Assembly (NCBI GenBank): GCA_028456385.1
Contig: JALNQF010000012.1
Location: 434,001 to 498,000 of the forward strand
DNA: 64,000 bases
Reading direction: 5' to 3'
From: Ophiosphaerella korrae
Taxonomy: Eukaryota; Ascomycota; Dothideomycetes; Pleosporales; Phaeosphaeriaceae
This document shows, piece after piece, positions 19,160-29,126 of the stretch. The notes beneath the pieces are model-generated. The model saw nothing but the letters and a program-made list of their open reading frames with translations. It had not been told where the DNA came from and did no database searches. The position numbers were made by a program, and so were the translations under genes. How positions within the stretch are numbered: the stretch's first letter is position 1; the number at the start of each line of letters is the position of its first letter.

Positions 19160-20908
19160 TTACCGAACGCCAGGCGCACCCTCGGTCATCTTCATGTTGA
19201 GCATACGCTTGAGGTCCTGCTCTAAAGCCAACGTATCGGAATGCATAGACGTCTTCATTTGTGGAGGAGTAGCCGCAGAAGGAGGCGTAGAGGAAGAATG
19301 TTGCTTTGCGGCCACCGAGGCGGGAACAAAGGACATCATTGAAGTGGCGGGTTTTTTGACGGAGGCAGGAGCCCCGGCAGCGCCTGCCCTATTGGATTTC
19401 ATGCGAGGTCCATTGGCATTATTCTTTGGAGGATAGAAATCGGGGCGGGGTTGTTGGCCCTTTCTGCCGGGTGTTCTTGTGCGATTGTTTTGAGGTTCGC
19501 GATAAGGGTAAATGTAAGGTACAGATCCTCGACGCGGTCCCACAGGAACGTCGGTTCCACCCACCGGGTGGTTTCGAGGAAGTGAATTAGGAATCATTGC
19601 TCCAGGAGAAGTTACAGAAGGAAAGTCTTGGAACAAGCCTTGAGCAATTGATGGCGAGTCCGTAGTGATCTCAGTACGCAATCCAGAATTACGCTTGGAA
19701 GGATCGTTTTTCGCAGCTTTGAACAATGGAGAAAGATTACGATTACCGTAGAAGAAGTCGGCGGGTTCTTGATTTGCCGGAGCAGGCGTGGAAGGTCCTG
19801 AGGAGCTACGAACAGCAGAACGTCCGTCATGGAAAGGCGAAGGAGTGCTATTACGTGGTTGCGTGTTGGTTGAAGTATTTGCGTCCGGCCGTGGTGGGGT
19901 TGCCGTGTTCATTTTCTGCTGCGACATGGACAATCGGCTGAATAGATCTTGCATGACATCGTTGCTCTGCGGCGGAGATACGTCCTTGAGCTGTGGAACC
20001 TTGCTAGGGTCAGTCACAGAGCGGGGCCCTACAGGCGAGGCTAACGGGGGAGGAGACATGTGAGTCCCTCGGCTATCGCCATCGAGCTCAATAGGAAAGG
20101 GGGCGTTGAGTGAATTGTACGAGTCGTGTCTGTAGTGATGTTGCATGTTGTAGTTTATGGAATTGAAGAAATTGGCCGAAGCGGGACTACCGTTGGCACT
20201 GTGAGCCCGTTCCGCGCGATCAGCTTTGAAGAGGAGATCTAGGGGAGAGTCCTCATTGCGCCGAGGAACTGGAATGGGCGCACGTGAAGGAGATGCGCCT
20301 AATGGACTAGGCGAGCCTGTAGAGTCCGAGCTGTCTTCAGGAGGGGGCGTTGGCGGGCCCGCGCCAGTTTTGGCCGGCACGGATCTGGAGAGAAACTTGG
20401 GGATGGGAAGCGCAGACGGGGCGGGTGAGGCATGAAACGTTGGACCGGCATATGCGCCTTGATTCTTGGCTGGAGTTGCAGAGGGGTTGTTGGAGGAGCC
20501 AGATTCGGTGTCGGTCAGGGAGGCCAGGCCACCAGAGCCAGAGTGGGTGCGGTCGACGGAGGGCTGAGAGTGAGTGTGCTTCTTCGAGTAGCGCGGAGGA
20601 TTGGGCAGCTGCGCGTCCTCGCCGGGAAAGACGGCGCTTTCGGCCAACACTGGCGGGCGTCTGCTGGGAGAGGAATTCTGGTGGTTGTGGTGGTTGTGGT
20701 GGTTGTTTGCATGGTGCGCACGGTTACTCTTCGGTCGTCGCTGCCCTGATTTCGCGTTGCTGTTGTTGCTGTTGTTGCTGTTGTTGCTGTTGTTGCTGTT
20801 GTTGATGTTGTTGATGTTGTTTTGTGGCGGCTGGGCGGGTGCGCTCTGTGCAGGCTGGTGCTTGCCCCTCGGGGCGCGTGGCGACGCTGTTCCTTGCGCA
20901 GTCGACAT
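19160..20908 (-). CDS. PNRC/EDC1-motif protein, predicted mRNA decapping enhancer
   Basis: A single exon of 582 residues, mostly disordered and rich in Ser, Pro and Asn. Key segment near residues 150-175: GAYAGPTFHASPAPSALPIP followed by KFL. This matches the short PNRC/Edc1-type motif, an aromatic YAG/F part followed by SPxPxxLPxP. In Edc1 and PNRC2 that motif binds the EVH1 domain of Dcp1 and activates Dcp2. A second conserved-looking piece is DLLFKADRAERAH near 230. The C-terminus ends in a short helical block (LALEQDLKRMLNMKM). An Asn/Ser repeat sits near residues 30-51. Role in cytoplasmic mRNA turnover is inferred from the motif only; the rest gives no enzyme signature. Confidence 0.65.
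   Translation of the reverse strand: MSTAQGTASPRAPRGKHQPAQSAPAQPPQNNINNINNSNNSNNSNNSNNSNAKSGQRRPKSNRAHHANNHHNHHNHQNSSPSRRPPVLAESAVFPGEDAQLPNPPRYSKKHTHSQPSVDRTHSGSGGLASLTDTESGSSNNPSATPAKNQGAYAGPTFHASPAPSALPIPKFLSRSVPAKTGAGPPTPPPEDSSDSTGSPSPLGASPSRAPIPVPRRNEDSPLDLLFKADRAERAHSANGSPASANFFNSINYNMQHHYRHDSYNSLNAPFPIELDGDSRGTHMSPPPLASPVGPRSVTDPSKVPQLKDVSPPQSNDVMQDLFSRLSMSQQKMNTATPPRPDANTSTNTQPRNSTPSPFHDGRSAVRSSSGPSTPAPANQEPADFFYGNRNLSPLFKAAKNDPSKRNSGLRTEITTDSPSIAQGLFQDFPSVTSPGAMIPNSLPRNHPVGGTDVPVGPRRGSVPYIYPYREPQNNRTRTPGRKGQQPRPDFYPPKNNANGPRMKSNRAGAAGAPASVKKPATSMMSFVPASVAAKQHSSSTPPSAATPPQMKTSMHSDTLALEQDLKRMLNMKMTEGAPGVR
20755..20822. repeat. 9-bp coding microsatellite (TTGTTGCTG)n
   Basis: About five to seven units of TTGTTGCTG and the variant TTGTTGATG encode Asn-Asn-Ser / Asn-Asn-Ile repeats near the N-terminus of the PNRC-motif protein. 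A nearby run of TGGTTGTGG units (20680-20705) encodes His/Asn. Copy number is likely to vary between strains without breaking the frame. Confidence 0.85.
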
Positions 20909-21711
20909 GTGGTGGGCTGGCGGGTGTGCAGTTGGGCAGTGCGACTATGGCTATCGGGATGGACGTCGACGGACGGGCTTAATGCGGGAGGTGGTGCTCG
21001 GCTGAACTGCGCAAGATGACGGGGATGACTGGCTGCAGGCGTGACAGAGTGGAGTGGTAGAGGCACGAGTGGTTGAAGGGTTCATATCCAGAGCGTAGGG
21101 TAGAGATAGGTGCAGGCCGGCAGGTGGGGCTGGAAGAGTAGCGAGGGCGGCTGTGAGTGAGAGAAGGCTGGCTGTAGGCGTGATGGGTGAGTTGGGTGGA
21201 CATGGGCAGGGCTAGTTTAGGGTGTTAGGCTGGAGCCAAGATCAGGAGCACCAGGGTGACGATTGCAGCGTAAGGCTGAGCGCTGTCAAGGAAGTGGGGG
21301 CGGTTGGTCGAGGCATGTTTGGTTGCCGCGGAGTGATGGGGGGGGGGCGAGTGTTGGTGGAGGTGCTGGGCGAGACGGGATGCATGGCAGCGATTGTGAA
21401 TGTGCAGCCTCGTTCAGATGAATGCGAATGACGACTGGCCCTTTCACTTGGTTTGGTGGTGCTGGTGGCAGAGGTGCAGAGTCTTGGCGCTCGCTGCTCA
21501 GGCAAGCTGGAGCCTTGCCCTTCATGCCTACCTCCAGTCGCCAAATCTTGCGACAGCACCCCACTAGCCCGCCTGCTACCTTCTCCAGCCCGGTTTGTGC
21601 AGAAAACCCTGCTGGGCCTTCCGACCAAACGCCGCCAATTCACTATTCACCCACGCTATCAACAGCTCCACCAACCCCCCACACCCCGCCAGCTATCCTT
21701 GCCTCCCAAAC
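20909..21711. other. Divergent intergenic region
   Basis: 803 bp between the starts of the PNRC-motif gene (minus) and RBX1 (plus). It includes a G run at 21340-21347 and pyrimidine-rich sequence just before the RBX1 ATG. No separate gene is supported. Confidence 0.5.
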
Positions 21712-22334
<623 letters not shown>

Positions 22335-22743
22335 CTATCCTACTTTCTGCCCGTCCACATTGATGCTGATATTGGATGCTGCATTGCGTGCCGGCAGCCA
22401 GTCTTCGGGGTTCTTGTTGAAGAAGGGCCATGGGGGCACGACTACAGCAAAGCTAAGGGCGGTGCCGGCCAGCCCAACGTAGAGCGACAATCGTATGTCC
22501 TGTGCGAAGTAGCCGACAAGGAAGGCAATGATCTGCTGCTGTAAGTATGGCGATATGGGGTTATTGGGGGGCAGAGCCTACACCAGTCGCGCCGAGGAGT
22601 ACTGTGGTGAGCATCTCAGCCAGACGCTGGCCCTCAAAGTCCTGCCAAAGTCAGCTCCTTGTCGCATTGGAGACAATACAGTAAAGCCATACAATCTGGC
22701 CTTCTACGGCATCGCGAACTTGCTCCAGCAGCTGATCCGACAT
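22335..22743 (-). CDS. SPC1: Signal peptidase complex subunit Spc1 (SPC12)
   Basis: Exons 22743-22693, 22641-22582 and 22532-22335 on the minus strand give about 102 residues. Exon 1 reads MSDQLLEQVRDAVEGQI. Exon 2 begins DFEGQRLAEML. Exon 3 begins IIAFLVGYFAQDIRLSLYVG and continues FAVVVPPWPFFNKNPEDWLP. These are the hallmark blocks of the SPC12/Spc1 family, with two membrane helices and short cytosolic ends. Known: Spc1 is a non-catalytic ER subunit of signal peptidase that helps shield membrane segments from cleavage. Intron 1 is GTATGG...TTTGGCAG (51 bp). Intron 2 starts GTAGGC and ends in three tandem CAGs, so one or two extra Gln are possible. The gene is too fragmented to show as one open frame. 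Confidence 0.9.
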
Positions 22744-23831
22744 GGCGATGTGGATACTTCGACCTTGTTTGGGTTGTGCAGGTTGGATAGCACCTTGGGC
22801 GATGTGGCAGCTCGGAGAATCGACCGACCGACCAGGGTCCGAGAGCCGCACGACTGGGCGAGACCTGGCGCAAACCAGCTAAAGGCCCGGCGAAACTGCC
22901 GATAACGCATCGGGCGGCATCGTTGCTCTGCCAATGGCAAGCCCTCGATTCGATTGGCAAGCTCAGGCACATGGCCTTTCTTCTGGAAAACGGGGGGCGC
23001 TGCCCATCTGCACTAGCAAGCCTTTCTGTGCATAGTATTGGCCAATCAGCGGCGCAAACAAGAACCGTTCCCATCTTGTGAAAAGTCTGTGGCCCACATC
23101 ACGGCCCGTCGCTCCTCTTTAAAACCTCAGCTGCTTTCTTCCCGCACGCCTGACACTACTCCACACCGTCCTCCTGGACTCGCAAAATAACCACCACCAC
23201 CAAAAAAAACAAAAAACAAAAAAAACAACCAACCTGCAATCGCCTATCCTCGCTGTCAGCCTCGACTACAGCGACTGCACAATTAGAGCTGAGCCCTGAC
23301 TCAGTCGACCTCAACCACCGTAGACATCAACCACACCTGCTCCTGGTTCACCAAGGGGTACCCGTCCCGGTCGTCATACCCCTCCACAGCGCTGCCTAAC
23401 GCTTCGGCGTTCATACCATCAATACCATCAAGTTGGCGGGACTCTACCTCCACAAGTTTTCCTCGATCCGCCCCCTTCTCGGGCCCAAGGCGTGGGTCCA
23501 CGGAGGCGACTACAAGAAGCCTCCATAACTGGATTTAAGAGACCACATACATTCGCTATTGTCTACACCGTTTCTTCAATCCTTCCTTTTCCTGTCACCA
23601 GGTAGGAAGTCTGGCTACCACAAACCACGTCCCAGCGGCTGAGTGTAGGGGAGGACCCTACGCGAAGCCTGTCGTCAAGTTGAGCGCGCCTTAGTGGTGA
23701 GCGCTCACAAGCGACTCACCCAGTCTCGACGCTCTTGCGCCGCATGAGACTGCCGGAAAACCACAAACAAACTGGCTTAATTACAGTTCGAGGAAAACAC
23801 AGAGCCAACCATCATTGCTTCAACCGCCACC
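22744..23831. other. Divergent intergenic region, SPC1 / CorA
   Basis: 1.09 kb between the divergent starts of SPC1 and the CorA gene. The part nearest CorA (23100-23280) is pyrimidine- and A-rich, typical of a long fungal 5' UTR. No gene is supported. Confidence 0.5.
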
Positions 23832-25814
23832 ATGACTGACACTCCGAGATCCGAACGGTCCCAGACGAGGTTCAGCACCCCGGTGTCTGACCTCAACGAC
23901 CACCGCCACCAACCCGCGTCACTGCCTCGAGCTGAGTCTCCAGTCCAGCCGCGATCTCGTCGACCAACATTCGCAAGCATTCATCACCAGGACCGACCGA
24001 ACTTGCTTCTTCAGATAAACCAGGATCTCGAGGGCGACGCGGTCAATCGCCGCGACTTCGAGACGGCTATCGTGGACGATGATAATCACCTGTCCCCAGA
24101 GGCATACATCCGACGTCCTTCAGTGGTAACGAGCCCTATTGTTCATGCTCGACGCGATACATTCAGACGCCCCCATGATCCTGCTGTAGAGCGCCTGTCT
24201 AGGTCACGGGCTTCCTCAACTTCCTCGCGATCAGTGTCGCCGCCCAATTCTGTGGATGCATTTGCGGGCCCACGTCGCCGCGATCGAGCAAACACTGTCA
24301 ACAGCCATGCACCTTCAGAGCTCGAGTTAGGTCTGCAGCGCACGCATTCTCGTGGCACTGCACGCCGTTGTCCCACAATTGAGATCGAGGCCCAAGACGA
24401 GTATCACACGAACGATGCGTCCTCTGCACCAAGCTCTGCCGAGGAGGATGTTTGCTTCCCTGTCCAAGATGATCCAGGCAAAACCACGCGATTCGACTAC
24501 GAAGAGCTCGAAGAATTCATCGCTGAGCCGCAGACAAAGACGCTCATCGGCCAGGAGATGCGTCACAAACCTAGCATCGAAACCCTCTCGAAGCCCAAGA
24601 TATTTGCAGACCTTCGACCAAAAACTAGCCATTCGAATGCGCCCAAGGATGAAGGAGATACCGCGACGTTGAATAACATGGACCCTATCATCCAGGAAAA
24701 GCTAGCTGAGGAAGGATTGGCTCACATGTTCAACGAGAAACGGGATGCACCAGAGCCCAGACAGAATCGATGGACTTTCTTCTCTTCAGAGCTTGATGAT
24801 ACCATCCACGCCGCGGAATTGGGAGGTCTACTTATGCCAGGCGAACGATTCCGGGATCTTTTTGAGCCACCAACAACGGATGGTGGTGTCTGGTGGATGG
24901 ACATGGTCAATCCAACTGAAGAGGAGGTCTTCGCTATCGCCAAAGCGTTTGGTGTGCATCCGCTTACGCGCGAGGATATCTGCTTGCAGGAACCGCGCGA
25001 AAAGGTGGAGCTCTTCCACCAGTACTACTTCGTGTCGTTCCGCTCCTTCTTCCAGGCTGACAAAGAATCGGAGGAGTATCTTGAGCCCGTCAACTTCTAC
25101 GCGGTAGTCTTCAAGGAGGGTCTCTTGACCTTCACGTTCTGCGAGAGCCCACACACGCTGAACGTCCGCAAGCGTATCAGCCGACTCCGTGATTACATTA
25201 ACCTCAACGCAGACTGGATTTGCTACGCTTTGATTGACGATATCGTCGATAGCTTTGCTCCTGTCATTCGCGGCATTGAGGACGAAGCTGATGCCATTGA
25301 AGATCAAGTCTTCACGGCCCGTATCGAGGACTCTCGTCTCATTCTGCGATCGATCGGTGACTGCCGCAAGCGTGTCATGCAGCTGTTGCGTCTGTTGGGC
25401 GGCAAAGCAGATGTGATCAAGGGGTTTGCAAAGCGATGCAACGAAGCGTACAGTGTGGCACCTCGCGGCGATGTTGGGTTGTACCTCAGCGATATCCAGG
25501 ATCACGTTGTGACCATGATGTCGAACTTGTCTCATTTCGAGAAGATGCTGAGCCGGGCGCACTCCAACTACCTAGCTCAGATATCTGTCGACCAGGTTAT
25601 GCAAGGCAACGCCAGCAACGACACGCTACAGAAGGTCACGGTCATTGCTACGATTCTCGTTCCTCTCAATCTCATCTGCGGTCTGTTTGGCATGAACGTT
25701 CCTGTGCCTGGTCAGCACAGTAACAGTCTTGGTTGGTTCTTTGGCATCCTGGGCACGATCTTTCTGTTCGTTGCGACATGCCTGACTGTGGCAAAGCGGA
25801 TGCGTTTCATCTGA
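23832..25814 (+). CDS. CorA-family Mg2+ transporter (Mnr2/Alr type)
   Basis: A single exon of 660 residues. The first 300 are disordered and rich in Ser, Arg and acidic residues. The CorA soluble domain starts near residue 320 (WWMDMVNPTEEEVFAIAKAFGVHPLTREDICLQEPREKVELF). It runs through the long stalk helix (DIVDSFAPVIRGIEDEADAIEDQVF) to two C-terminal membrane helices. The selectivity motif GMN is intact at residues 620-622 (CGLFGMNVPVPGQ). Known: yeast Alr1/Alr2 act at the plasma membrane and Mnr2 at the vacuole. The long acidic/basic N-terminus fits either and I cannot decide. It is a true CorA by motif, unlike the ankyrin-CorA protein at 7756-11556. Confidence 0.93.
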   Translation: MTDTPRSERSQTRFSTPVSDLNDHRHQPASLPRAESPVQPRSRRPTFASIHHQDRPNLLLQINQDLEGDAVNRRDFETAIVDDDNHLSPEAYIRRPSVVTSPIVHARRDTFRRPHDPAVERLSRSRASSTSSRSVSPPNSVDAFAGPRRRDRANTVNSHAPSELELGLQRTHSRGTARRCPTIEIEAQDEYHTNDASSAPSSAEEDVCFPVQDDPGKTTRFDYEELEEFIAEPQTKTLIGQEMRHKPSIETLSKPKIFADLRPKTSHSNAPKDEGDTATLNNMDPIIQEKLAEEGLAHMFNEKRDAPEPRQNRWTFFSSELDDTIHAAELGGLLMPGERFRDLFEPPTTDGGVWWMDMVNPTEEEVFAIAKAFGVHPLTREDICLQEPREKVELFHQYYFVSFRSFFQADKESEEYLEPVNFYAVVFKEGLLTFTFCESPHTLNVRKRISRLRDYINLNADWICYALIDDIVDSFAPVIRGIEDEADAIEDQVFTARIEDSRLILRSIGDCRKRVMQLLRLLGGKADVIKGFAKRCNEAYSVAPRGDVGLYLSDIQDHVVTMMSNLSHFEKMLSRAHSNYLAQISVDQVMQGNASNDTLQKVTVIATILVPLNLICGLFGMNVPVPGQHSNSLGWFFGILGTIFLFVATCLTVAKRMRFI

Positions 25815-26638
25815 TCAGGATGAGTGTGTGTTTCATTGGTGTGAATATTTAGTATGTCTTTTGTTGATTTGCTTTGTTTTGTTTGTTGATCTTTGTCAGA
25901 AACGTAGCTATGACAGAGGGTACAATAGAGGTCAGAGTTGGTTGTACACGATCATGTTTGCGACATAAAATAGAAAAAAAAAAAGGCGTTTTGCTTGAAC
26001 TTGGTCTGATATGGATCAACTATGTAACGTGAGACTAGACGATCAGAAGACGTGCTGCTGCCATCCACAGACTCAGATTTGCCATCACGCGGCGAATTAT
26101 CAGACCACTTGCCGCGGCGCTCCGAGATGGGCAAATGGGACCGGAGGGAGCCGAATGCGATAAAGGTGAAGGCGCTAAAAACAATGGTGACGGAGAGAGT
26201 GAACAGCGGAACAGGCCAGGTGAGGCTTCTTTTGCTGCCTGCAGTTTCAAAAGGGCAGGCGGTGAGTCAGGCTAGAGAGCCCACCCAGACAACTACCCGG
26301 GTTACATGAGTGGACGGGCCAACACACTGGCCCTTCGGGTGCGGCGAGAGCCTTCGGTCATGCATGGTCCGCCTCCCAGCTGGCGCCCTTCATTCACCAT
26401 CGATGGTGGCACACTCACTCGACTGATACCCACTGGCTCCCCTGTATATAACAAGCCCATCCCCGCCGCCGTCGCCAACCTTCTTTCACACACCTCGGCA
26501 CCCGCACCCGATACCATTCCTTGACCACCAGCTTCGCCAGCACACGTCATATCTTCCTCTTCCTTGCAGCACACCTCCGAGGCACGACATCTCACCAGGA
26601 AATCCAGGAAATCCAGGAGATCCAGGGCCGCGGCAACT
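25815..26638. other. Intergenic region with possible 3' exon of an unidentified minus-strand gene
   Basis: The stretch 25952-26262 on the minus strand reads, after a good acceptor (CTGCAG), SLTWPVPLFTLSVTIVFSAF and on to a Ser-rich tail. That is a membrane-helix-like segment followed by a charged tail. No matching first exon in phase was found between it and CDC34, so it is not called a gene. A TATATAA sequence at 26445-26451 is oriented towards CDC34, about 190 bp before its ATG. Confidence 0.4.
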
Positions 26639-27466
26639 ATGGCGGAAGCAGCGCAGAGGGTGCTCATGAACGAGTTTAAGCAGCTCAGCAAGGAGAAATG
26701 GACCAACATCGAGGCGAGTCCTCCTGCCCAACCTGCCAGCGTGGCAGCCGCGGCTAGGCCGAGCACCTAGCTAACCGCCCGGCAGCTGATCAACGACAAT
26801 GTCTTTGAGTGGAGCGTAGCCCTCATTGTCCTCAACGAGGACTCGCTCTACTACGGCGGCTACTTCAAGGCCAAGATGACTTTCCCCCGCAACTATCCGC
26901 ACAGCCCGCCCGGTATGTCTACGTCACAGCCCGGCGCGATGAGGGGCGCGCGCGTCAACCCTACTAACACGCCGCTCGCAGACTTCAAGTTCATCCGGCC
27001 CCTATACCACCCGAATATCTATCCAGACGGCCGCCTCTGCATCTCCATCCTGCACCCGCCCGGCGACGACGAAATGTCCGGCGAAACCGCGGCCGAGCGC
27101 TGGTCCCCCGTGCAACGCGTCGAAACCGTGCTAATCTCCATCCTCTCGCTGCTGGACGACGCCGAGGTCTCGTCGCCCGCCAACGTCGACGCCGGCGTCA
27201 TGCTGCGCAACAAGCCCGAGGAGTACAAGGGGCTCGTCAAGAAGGACCTCGAGCTGGCCAAGCAGGACATACCCGCGGGCTTCGTGATGCCGACGCACGA
27301 GACGGCGTGGAAGAAGAAGGAGGACGAGGGCGACTTTGAAATGAGCTGGGAGGACAGCGACGTCGAGAGCTTTGGGGGGAGTGAAAGCGATTTTGATGAT
27401 GAAGAGATGGATTCCGATATCGATGGCGACGACGACATCGAGGATGAAGACGAGGACGACAAGTGA
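26639..27466 (+). CDS. CDC34: Ubiquitin-conjugating enzyme E2 Cdc34 (Ubc3)
   Basis: Exons 26639-26713, 26786-26912 and 26982-27466 give 228 residues. The UBC fold is complete: NEFKQLSKEKWTNIE, FEWSVALIVLNEDSLYYGGYFKAKMTFP, HSPPDFKFIRPLYHPNIYPDG, then the active-site Cys in GRLCISILHPPG. The acidic-loop insertion after it (DDEMSGETAAE) is typical of Cdc34/Ubc7. The long, very acidic tail ending DIEDEDEDDK points to Cdc34 rather than Ubc7. Known: it is the E2 of SCF ligases, building K48 chains on cell-cycle targets. Intron 1 (72 bp) starts GCGAGT and ends CCGGCAG; the only in-frame junction is GC-AG. Intron 2 is GTATGT...CTCGCAG (69 bp, phase 1). Confidence 0.94.
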
Positions 27467-28016
27467 GCGGACACGGCCTTTGCCTTCATTTGCACATCGC
27501 CTCCTGGCAAAAACACACCTCCATTCGATCCAGCTAGCGACTAACACTATCCCCGCTCCCCTCCGCTCCCCTCCCCCTCCCCCACTTTTCTTCACTACAT
27601 GAGCTTTTTTTTTATAGCGTGGCGTTTGGTATCGGTGGGCTGGTTACGGTCCACGGTTCACGGTCATGCTTGCATTGCATTGGGTTGGAGTTTATTGCTG
27701 TCGCCCCTCGTTCTAGCTCGTATCTACGTAGCCAACTAAGCAAAATTCGTGCCGCGCGTGGTAGTTCTATCAGGGAATGAGAACACCGCGCAGAGGCGTA
27801 CATATTATGTGTATGCAAATGTGATGTGTGGCGGGCGAATAAGTGATGACGGCGCACAGTGTAACTGCCCCAACACAGCCTTCCAAACACTCCCTCTCTC
27901 CCGAATCATCCGTAACAATGGCGCCCCCCCCCCCTCTCTCTCTCTCTCTCTCCCAGCAAATTATCCCGAACAAAAGGCCATAGGAAACACTCGCACTTGG
28001 CCTTTTTTTTTTTTTT
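27467..28016. other. Convergent intergenic region with microsatellites
   Basis: 550 bp between CDC34 and RVS161. It contains a C/T-rich tract (27548-27595), a C run plus CT repeat at 27926-27953, and a poly-T run at 28002-28017 directly abutting the RVS161 stop. No gene is supported. Confidence 0.6.
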
Positions 28017-28910
28017 TCACACGGTGCCCGCAATGCTCAGATCCCGAATCTCCTGCAACACCTCTTCAACCCGTGCATCCAGCTCGCCCTGCGCATACTG
28101 CTCGCGCGTATTCGCATCCAAATACTGCTGCACCTGCGCCATACGGCTATACGCCTCGGCGCAAAACCTTAACTGAATCTTGACCAGGGCCTCAAAGCTG
28201 GGATCGAGGTAGGGCACGCGCAAATCAATGAGCTGGGGCAGTTCGCTGGTCAGGGTCTCGTTGAGCTGGTCGTACGCGGCCTTGGCGAGTTGTTCGTCCT
28301 TTTCTGCGCGCGGCAGCTTGGTCACGTCTTTGTCGGGCTTGTCGGTGAGTTTCTTGACCTGGGCGCGCATGCGGTCGTAGTCCATTTGCTTGTGTTCGCG
28401 CTTGGTGATGCAGGCGTTGATGTCGGGGAAGTAGGAGCAGAAGCGCTGGATGGGGTCGAGGACGGTGGTGCGGTAGGGGCCGTCGAGCGCCTTGATGGTT
28501 TCGGCGTCGAGGTCTGTCACGGCTTGCTTGTAGGAGCGCGAGACGCCGTCTTTGGTGCCGGCGTCGCCGTAGAAGGCGTCGATTGTTTCTGCGATGCGCA
28601 TTTGCGAGGCGGTCATGGCGCGCAGCGAGTCGAGGTAGCCTTTGGCTTCTTTTTGGAGCTTGTTTGCGGCGGTTTCCATCGTGCGGTAGCGGCTGGGTCG
28701 CGTGAGTTGAGTGGGGGACAAGGGCATGTGGTGGCGAGGGCATACCGCTGCTCTGTCTCAAAGTCGCGGTCATTTGTGCGCTCGACTTGGCCTGTTTTCA
28801 TGAGGACTTGGGTAGTTGCGCGATTCACGCCCTTCTTGAAGCCTGTGTGCCTTCAGTTTCCCCGCCAGCATATGCCGTTGGGGGATGTGCGGCTTACCGG
28901 TCCACGACAT
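28017..28910 (-). CDS. RVS161: BAR-domain protein Rvs161/Hob3 (amphiphysin-like)
   Basis: Exons 28910-28898 (13 nt), 28842-28746 and 28692-28017 give 261 residues, the normal size. The tiny first exon encodes MSWT plus one base. Exon 2 continues GFKKGVNRATTQVLMKTG ending FETEQ. Exon 3 begins RYRTMETAANKLQKEAKGY. BAR-domain hallmarks follow: YLDSLRAMTASQ, AFYGDAG, LDPIQRFCSYFPDINACI, ELPQLIDLRVPYLDPSF, EEVLQEIRDLSIAG. All junctions are GT-AG with matching phases 1 and 2. Known: Rvs161 forms a crescent heterodimer with Rvs167 that drives endocytic vesicle scission and actin polarity. It lies head-to-head with the mitochondrial TrpRS gene. Confidence 0.94.
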
Positions 28911-29126
28911 GGCTGCGGTTTTGGGGGGGGTTATTGTCCTCGATGTGTGTAGAGTGCAAGCGTGACGAGAATACTGGCGGATGGTGCTGGGTGCGGCCGG
29001 GCGAGGATTGTTGTGTTGTCGTCGGACGTGTATGGCCCGCACTGTCCGCGCCACAATGACGACGCACAGGGGCGCTAGTCGTCTTCGCAGCGCGTGGCTA
29101 TGCATGTCAATTTTCTACCCACTTCA
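28911..29126. promoter_or_regulatory. Shared divergent promoter, RVS161 / mitochondrial TrpRS
   Basis: 216 bp separate the RVS161 ATG at 28910 (minus) from the favoured TrpRS ATG at 29127 (plus). Two other in-frame ATGs at 29094 and 29100 would shorten it. No clear TATA is seen. Confidence 0.45.

Noticed and set aside
26302..26766. 154-codon open frame on the minus strand over the CDC34 start
   Set aside because: Antisense shadow of the CDC34 leader and first exon; its attempted splice to the orphan membrane exon is out of phase.
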